Below are positions 34,809 to 39,017 of a DNA stretch of 39,017 nucleotides, in pieces; positions within the stretch are counted from its first letter, which is position 1, and the number at the start of each line of letters is the position of its first letter. The stretch comes from Paracoccaceae bacterium (GTDB taxonomy: Bacteria > Pseudomonadota > Alphaproteobacteria > Rhodobacterales > Rhodobacteraceae): assembly GCA_030066855.1 (NCBI GenBank), contig JASJAU010000034.1, forward strand, positions 1 to 39,017, given 5' to 3'. The notes beneath the pieces were generated by a model that saw nothing but the letters and a program-made list of their open reading frames with translations, had not been told where the DNA came from and searched no databases. A program made the position numbers and the translations under genes.

Positions 34809-35681
34809 ATGCGCGACGTGACCAAAGAGAATATCACTGATGTGTTCATGGGTTACATGGGGCCCGATATGGATCCCCGCCTTCACGAAGTGCTTGAAAG
34901 CCTCGTGCGGCATCTCCATGACTTCGCGCGCGAGGTGAACCTGACCCACGAGGAGTGGAACAAGGGAATCGAGTTCCTCGAGGCTGCCGGCGCGATCTCC
35001 GACAAGGAACGGCATGAGTTCGTGCTGCTCTCTGACGTGCTCGGCCTCTCATCACTCGTGGACATGCTGCACTCCAGCCCCGAGGGAACCTCATCATCGG
35101 TGCTGGGACCCTTCCATATCACCGGCTCGCCGCCGCTGCCCGTGGGAGGCGATCTCAGAAAGGACTTCACGGAACAGGTTCTGCTGGTCGAAGGCGTCAT
35201 CAAAGGCCCCGACGGCGCGCCGATCCCCGGCGCCACGCTGGACATTTGGCAGACCGCGCCCAACGGCCTTTATTCCAGCCAGGACCCGGATCAGGACACC
35301 TATTCGTTCCACGGACTGCAAACGGTCGGCGCAGACGGCCGCTACGGGTTCACCTCCGTGCGCCCTGTCGAATACACCGTCCCGTCGGATGGGCCGGTGG
35401 GCGACATCCTGCGGGCCTGCGGACGCCACCCATGGCGCCCATCGCATCTGCATTTCATTGTCGAGGCCGATGGCTTCCGTCCGCTGGTGACCGAGATCTT
35501 CGCGTCGGACGATCCCTACCTCGACGAGGACACGGTCTTCGGCGTGCGCCGCGATCTCATCATGAACTATGAGGAAATGGAGGCCGGCACGTTCCCCGAG
35601 GAAGGCTTTGAGCTGTCGGGAAAGGTGACGGACCCCTATCTCAAAGTGCGCTTCGACCTAACGCTGGTTGCAGCGGACTAG
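34809..35681 (+). CDS. Intradiol ring-cleavage dioxygenase, hydroxyquinol 1,2-dioxygenase-like
   Basis: A 290-residue non-haem Fe(III) dioxygenase that opens a catechol-type ring between the two hydroxyls to give a muconate. An N-terminal helical dimerisation domain (about 1-95, with SLVRHLHDFAREVNLTHEEW and LLSDVLGLSSLVDML) is of the hydroxyquinol/catechol 1,2-dioxygenase type. The catalytic beta-domain shows all four iron ligands: Tyr155 (PNGLYSS), Tyr189 (PVEYTVPSDGPVG), His213 and His215 (RPSHLHF), spaced as in known enzymes. SSVLGPFHI is the active-site loop that resembles hydroxyquinol rather than catechol enzymes. ATG at 34809 behind aggagag. It converges with the gntR-like gene by a 4-bp overlap. 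It probably acts on a tri- or tetrahydroxybenzene. Confidence 0.92.
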   Translation: MRDVTKENITDVFMGYMGPDMDPRLHEVLESLVRHLHDFAREVNLTHEEWNKGIEFLEAAGAISDKERHEFVLLSDVLGLSSLVDMLHSSPEGTSSSVLGPFHITGSPPLPVGGDLRKDFTEQVLLVEGVIKGPDGAPIPGATLDIWQTAPNGLYSSQDPDQDTYSFHGLQTVGADGRYGFTSVRPVEYTVPSDGPVGDILRACGRHPWRPSHLHFIVEADGFRPLVTEIFASDDPYLDEDTVFGVRRDLIMNYEEMEAGTFPEEGFELSGKVTDPYLKVRFDLTLVAAD

Positions 35682-36379
35682 GCGCTCGCTTTCTTGCCGC
35701 GCGGCAGGCCGCCGTTGCCCATGAGACCCGCCAGGAAGGCGCCCGTCATCTTGTAATGATTCAAAAGGCGGTCGCTCGCGAGGTCGGCATCCCGCGCCAC
35801 GGCAGCCTGCAAAATTCCGGCGTGCTCCTCGCTCACGTCGCGGCGCTGATAGTTCAGCGCGTTGCCGGCGAGATACCGGTAACGGATGTTCAGATCGTAA
35901 AGCTGCGAGCAGAACTTCAGCAGGATCGGGTAGGACGCGTTCGCCAGCAGCGACATATGGAACGCCTTGTGCATGTCCTCGAACGCCTTCGGCTCGGAAG
36001 CTGCGGTCCTCTGCATCCTGTGATGGGCCAGAACGACGGCCTCCTCCCAATCATCGGTAGCGTTCGCGATGCTCTCCCGCAGAGCGAGGTCTTCGAGGGT
36101 GCAACGCAAGAGCAGGATCTCTTCGAAATTCGTGGCGCTGACTTCCGCCGTCCGGAAACCCCGTTGATCGAGCCGCTCGACAAGGTGGTCCGAAGTCAGA
36201 AGACTGAGCGCCTCGCGGATCGGAGACGCGCCCGTTTCCAGACGTTTGCGCAACCCGTCGATCTTGAGCTTCTCTCCCGGCTCCAGATCGCCCGTAACGA
36301 TCATCTGGCGCAGCCTTCCATAGACCCGATGGGTTGCGGAACCCTCCCCGTTGGCAGGATTTGGATAGGCGGTGTCCAT
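35678..36379 (-). CDS. GntR family transcriptional regulator with FCD domain
   Basis: A 233-residue regulator. The N-terminal winged helix spans about 15-80 (HRVYGRLRQMIVTGDLEPGE, LKIDGLRKRLETGASPIREA, LSLLTSDHLVERLDQRGF). The C-terminal FCD ligand-binding domain is all-helical with an Asp/His set of putative metal ligands (EDMHKAFHMSLLA, SEEHAGILQAAVARDADLAS, LLNHYK). FCD regulators commonly sense organic acids or aromatic-pathway intermediates. It is the only regulator in the aromatic cluster and lies between the dioxygenase and the monooxygenase genes, so it probably controls both and the divergent mat operon. Start ATG at 36379 with aaggag. Confidence 0.92.
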   Translation of the reverse strand: MDTAYPNPANGEGSATHRVYGRLRQMIVTGDLEPGEKLKIDGLRKRLETGASPIREALSLLTSDHLVERLDQRGFRTAEVSATNFEEILLLRCTLEDLALRESIANATDDWEEAVVLAHHRMQRTAASEPKAFEDMHKAFHMSLLANASYPILLKFCSQLYDLNIRYRYLAGNALNYQRRDVSEEHAGILQAAVARDADLASDRLLNHYKMTGAFLAGLMGNGGLPRGKKASA

Positions 36380-36398
36380 GCGCGCACTCCTTGCAAGG

Positions 36399-36427
36399 AA
36401 TATCGATTATATAGGGCTTTCTGTCAA
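36399..36427 (-). promoter_or_regulatory. Promoter of the gntR-like gene with overlapping ATCGAT operator
   Basis: On the minus strand: a perfect -35 TTGACA (36427-36422), a 17-bp spacer and -10 GATATT (36404-36399, 4 of 6). The ATCGAT palindrome at 36402-36407 overlaps the -10, a natural position for autorepression. The ribosome site aaggag follows inside the palindrome CCTTGCAAGG (36389-36398), about 10 bp before the ATG. Confidence 0.55.
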
Positions 36428-36433
36428 ACATGG

Positions 36434-36443
36434 TCGATTTTTC
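36434..36443. repeat. Inverted repeat, left arm (TCGATTTTTC)
   Basis: TCGATTTTTC is the exact reverse complement of GAAAAATCGA at 36518-36527; arm centres are 84 bp apart (about eight helical turns). The match extends weakly beyond the arm as GAAAAATCGAYYAT. The spacing suits a DNA loop formed by a dimeric or tetrameric regulator. Confidence 0.5.
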
Positions 36444-36517
36444 AGTACGATTTCTCACCAAGAGGCGCAGCTCATGTCTACGATGTGCTTTTTGGCGATA
36501 TTGAATTGCATGCTGCA

Positions 36518-36528
36518 GAAAAATCGAT
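36518..36528. promoter_or_regulatory. Inverted repeat, right arm, with ATCGAT operator before the monooxygenase
   Basis: GAAAAATCGAT at 36518-36528 combines the right arm of the inverted repeat with an ATCGAT palindrome (36523-36528). The sequence to its right (ATCGATTAT) is the same as at the gntR promoter (36402). Candidate GntR-binding site for the monooxygenase gene, at the position of its likely promoter. Confidence 0.45.
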
Positions 36529-36740
36529 TATTCATGGACGCTTCTCTGGAATCCATGTAACATCAGCGCCGTACAGTTGGAGGATGCAGTCCCGGACGCC
36601 CCATCTCGCGCTCTTCTTGAAATCGAGGACACGGAAATCCGCCCGTGAGGCGGCCGGTCTTCTCGGGCGCGGCGGATTACCGATATGAGGCTAAGGGACC
36701 GGTTTCTTCTGACACGAAGGCGAAACATCAGGATGCGCCC

Positions 36741-38300
36741 ATGGAAGATATTGAAACCGAAGTCGCGATCGTCGGCGCCGGACCCGTCGGCATCCTTCTC
36801 GCGATCCTGCTTGGGCGCGAGGACAAGAGCGTCACGATCGTTGAGAGATGGCCGGAGATCTATGACCGTCCGCGCGCCGTCACCATGGATCATGAAGTCG
36901 CTCGCATCTTGGCCTCGCTCGGGATCGATTGCGACAGCGACCCGGATTTCGAAAACCACAAAGAACTCTACTACTGGAAGAACGCGGACCGGAAAGACCT
37001 GCAAATCGTCGATTGGGAGAGTCTCGCGCCGTCACAGTGGCACGTCACTTACTGGTTCAATCAACCTCGGCTCGAAGCCCGATTGATGGAACTGGCCGAA
37101 GCCTGCCCGACGGTTAGGGTCATGCGCGGGTGGACCGCCGACGCGCTCAGCCAGGACGACCACGGGGTTGAGCTTGGAGCATCCGACACCTCTACCGGTT
37201 CGAAGCGGCTTACCATAAAGGCGCAGTACCTGGTTGGGGCGGATGGGGCGAATAGTTTCGTGCGCGAAAGCCTAGGCCTCGGACTGGTCGACAGGGGTTA
37301 CTTCTTTGACTGGCTCATCCTCGATATGGTTCCGCCCGAAGGCCTTAAAATGTCGCCAGCGCAATGGCAGCTCTGCGACCCTCGCCGCCCCACGACCATT
37401 GTGCCAGGAGGACCTGGCCGCCGGCGGTGGGAGTTCATGGTTCTGCCTTCTGAGGACAAGGACGACATCGCCAAGCCGGAGAGCGCCTGGCGGCTTCTCG
37501 AACCCTGGGGCCTGACTCCGGAGAATTCGGAACTGGAACGCAGCGCCGTCTACCGGTTTCAGGCCCGCTGGGCCGAGAAATGGGTCTCAGGCCGGTCAAT
37601 GATCGCGGGCGACGCGGCGCATCTTATGCCGCCTTTTGCCGGGGAGGGCATGTGCGCTGGCCTCAGAGACGCGGTCGCTCTTGCATGGCGGCTTTCAGCG
37701 ATGCTCGACGGAGCGCTCCCTGCGAAGGCTCTTGAAAGCTATGAAAGCGAGCGAATGGCGCACGTGCGCCATTATATACAGTTCAGCCAGGACCTGGGTG
37801 AGATCATCTGCATCACCGACCCGCAAGAAGCGGAACAGCGTGATGCCAGAATGATGGCGGATCTGGCCGCGCGAGACTTCGAGCCGATCACAGGCGACAT
37901 TGTCAAACTGGGACCGGGCGCGTGGTGCGAGGGCGGCGCGAGCGCCGGAGAGCTTTCACCGCAAGGTACTGTGCAGTTCAACGATAGAAACGACCGGTTT
38001 GATCAGGCGGTCGGTCTGGGCTGGTTTGTCATTGCCGTCGAACGAGACCAGCAGGGTCTTCTGAGCGACGTTCAGACAACGGTCCTATCGAGCCTCGGGG
38101 GCCGTGCCATGTCGCTCGGGCGTGAAGGCGCGGATTGCGACATTGTCGCGAAGGACAGCGCCTACTTCGACTGGATGGCAAACGAAGACGCGAACTACTT
38201 CATCCTGCGCCCGGACTTCTACGTCGCCGCGACGGCCAAAACTGCGGATGAGCTGGCGGCGCGTTTCGACGAGGTGATGGCGCGCCTGGGTATTGAGTAA
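36741..38300 (+). CDS. FAD-dependent aromatic hydroxylase (MhpA/PheA-type monooxygenase)
   Basis: A 519-residue class A flavoprotein monooxygenase that hydroxylates phenolic rings with NAD(P)H and O2. FAD motifs: N-terminal EVAIVGAGPVGILLAILLGR (Gly 12, 14, 17) with the acidic TIVERWPEIYDRPRAV, the DG motif YLVGADGANSFVRESLGL and the GD motif SMIAGDAAHLMPPFAGEGMC with AGLRDAVALAWRL. The C-terminus has a thioredoxin-like region typical of the phenol/resorcinol/MhpA hydroxylases. The open frame reaches back to a GTG at 36645, but the ATG at 36741 (MEDIETEVAIVGAG) is the family start. It lies divergent from the gntR-like gene under a shared control region; it probably supplies the dioxygenase with its polyhydroxylated substrate. 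Confidence 0.9.
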   Translation: MEDIETEVAIVGAGPVGILLAILLGREDKSVTIVERWPEIYDRPRAVTMDHEVARILASLGIDCDSDPDFENHKELYYWKNADRKDLQIVDWESLAPSQWHVTYWFNQPRLEARLMELAEACPTVRVMRGWTADALSQDDHGVELGASDTSTGSKRLTIKAQYLVGADGANSFVRESLGLGLVDRGYFFDWLILDMVPPEGLKMSPAQWQLCDPRRPTTIVPGGPGRRRWEFMVLPSEDKDDIAKPESAWRLLEPWGLTPENSELERSAVYRFQARWAEKWVSGRSMIAGDAAHLMPPFAGEGMCAGLRDAVALAWRLSAMLDGALPAKALESYESERMAHVRHYIQFSQDLGEIICITDPQEAEQRDARMMADLAARDFEPITGDIVKLGPGAWCEGGASAGELSPQGTVQFNDRNDRFDQAVGLGWFVIAVERDQQGLLSDVQTTVLSSLGGRAMSLGREGADCDIVAKDSAYFDWMANEDANYFILRPDFYVAATAKTADELAARFDEVMARLGIE

Positions 38301-38351
38301 ACCAACGGCGCATCGAGAGCAGTCCAAATCCGCCGGCCTTCGGAACGCCCG

Positions 38352-39017
38352 CTACTTGACGATATGCGGCGGCATCCGCAGCCCGTCCGCCTCAAGCTCT
38401 TCCTGGTCCCAATACGCGATGTAGATGCCCTCCGGCTCGCGGACGTCCGTCATCTTCTCGATGATTTCGGGCGTCCGGGTGATCCGCGTGTGATGTTGTC
38501 GGGACCAATCGAAGTGAAGCTCGCGCAGCCGTTCGATCTCGTGCTGGTGCTCCGGGCTCTCGCCAAGGTCATGCAACTCGTCCGGGTCCGATTTCAGATC
38601 GAAGAGCATTGGCCGCATCGTTTCTACATGGACGTACTTCCAGCGTCCGTCGAAGACCATCACCATCCGGGCGTCGCTTTGATCGACATTGACAGCCCGC
38701 CGCGCGTCTCGAGTGGAGTAGTCGTATTCCGAAACGCAGTGGTCCCGCCACTCAACACTCTCACCGTGCAGAAGCGGTTCGAGAGACCGGCCCTCGAACA
38801 CGTGCGGCTTCTGCGGCCCGCCGAAGAAATCCTGGAATGTCGGCGCCAGATCGATCCCCTCGACAAGCGCGTCGGTGATCGAGCCGCGCGCGCCATCCGC
38901 TGCGGGGCGCGGATCATAAACGATCAAGGGGATACGCGCGGAGCAGTCATAGAACAGGTCTTTCTCGCCCAGCCAGTGATCGCCCATGTTGTCGCCGTGG
39001 TCCGAGCAGAAGACGAT
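38352..39017 (-). CDS. Sulfatase-family hydrolase, 5' end off the window
   Basis: The C-terminal 221 codons of an alkaline-phosphatase-superfamily sulfatase or phosphonate/sulfate monoester hydrolase. The frame is open to the right edge and begins IVFCSDHGDNMGDHWLGEKD, the metal-binding Asp-His-Gly motif of the family. It continues LFYDCSARIPLIVYDPRP, ALVEGIDLAPTFQDFFG and the C-terminal MLFDLKSDPDELHDLGES. The catalytic Cys/Ser (formylglycine site, CxPxR) lies outside the window, so sulfatase versus phosphatase activity cannot be decided. It converges with the monooxygenase gene across a 51-bp gap with no strong terminator. It could remove sulfate from a sulfated phenolic; this is inference from position only. 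Confidence 0.88.
   Translation of the reverse strand: MVFCSDHGDNMGDHWLGEKDLFYDCSARIPLIVYDPRPAADGARGSITDALVEGIDLAPTFQDFFGGPQKPHVFEGRSLEPLLHGESVEWRDHCVSEYDYSTRDARRAVNVDQSDARMVMVFDGRWKYVHVETMRPMLFDLKSDPDELHDLGESPEHQHEIERLRELHFDWSRQHHTRITRTPEIIEKMTDVREPEGIYIAYWDQEELEADGLRMPPHIVK

Larger units (their letters stand above)
36380..36740. other. Divergent control region between the gntR-like and monooxygenase genes
   Basis: 361 bp, AT-richer than its surroundings on the left half. It contains the gntR promoter, the inverted repeat TCGATTTTTC/GAAAAATCGA and two ATCGAT palindromes. A weak promoter-like pair for the monooxygenase (TTGCAT at 36506, 17 bp, TATTCA at 36529) overlaps the second palindrome. 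The stretch from about 36560 to 36740 looks like a leader without a gene. I reject the short open frames here. Confidence 0.45.

Noticed and set aside
34809-35681. Naming the dioxygenase catechol or hydroxyquinol 1,2-dioxygenase outright
   Set aside because: Iron ligands are shared by all intradiol enzymes, and the active-site loop only suggests a polyhydroxylated substrate; the exact substrate is not readable.
36372-36560. 62-codon plus-strand frame in the gntR/monooxygenase control region
   Set aside because: Starts at a GTG within the gntR-like gene and lies across operator and promoter elements; no ribosome site or similarity.

Overview
The window is G+C-rich, densely coded DNA from an alphaproteobacterium, most likely a marine member of the Rhodobacteraceae (Roseobacter group). 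The main reasons are a DMSP lyase of the DddP type at the left edge, a lone Hint-domain protein, a Rhodobacter-style xdhABC operon and a TRAP transporter. There are no rRNA or tRNA genes, no CRISPR arrays and no recognisable insertion sequences.

Left part (1-7864): dddP (3' end off the window) stands divergent to a DUF3445 / haem-dependent N-demethylase-like gene. Then come a small membrane protein, a YegP-like protein, clpB with a candidate heat-shock promoter, a HEAT-like protein, pyrF and a Hint-domain protein. YegP-like and clpB converge on a shared bidirectional terminator.

Central part (7869-22285): a five-gene, translationally coupled minus-strand operon encodes xdhA-xdhB-xdhC, an aldo/keto reductase and a FAD-dependent oxidoreductase. 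It is followed by an ArsR regulator with two SRPBCC proteins, a secreted GH5-like glycoside hydrolase, dnaE, and a CPA2 cation/proton antiporter with a TrkA-N domain.

Disrupted part (22336-26352): a TupA-like ATP-grasp gene and a TetR-linked alpha/beta-hydrolase/glycosyltransferase fusion each carry one single-base frameshift. They may be real pseudogenes or sequence errors.

Right part (26549-39017): a catabolic island. On the minus strand are a YCII protein, malonyl-CoA decarboxylase (matA-like) and malonyl-CoA synthetase (matB-like). Divergent from them, on the plus strand, are a fumarylacetoacetase-family (FAH) hydrolase, a RutE-like nitroreductase, an OsmC protein, a three-part TRAP transporter and a hydroxyquinol-type intradiol dioxygenase. 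A GntR/FCD regulator and a FAD aromatic hydroxylase follow, and a sulfatase runs off the right edge. ATCGAT-type palindromes recur in the control regions. Together these genes suggest a self-contained route: uptake of a polyhydroxylated phenol, hydroxylation, intradiol cleavage, C-C hydrolysis to malonate plus pyruvate, and malonate to acetyl-CoA. Phloroglucinol via 1,2,3,5-tetrahydroxybenzene and 2,4-dioxoadipate fits the chemistry well. This is an inference and is the main finding.
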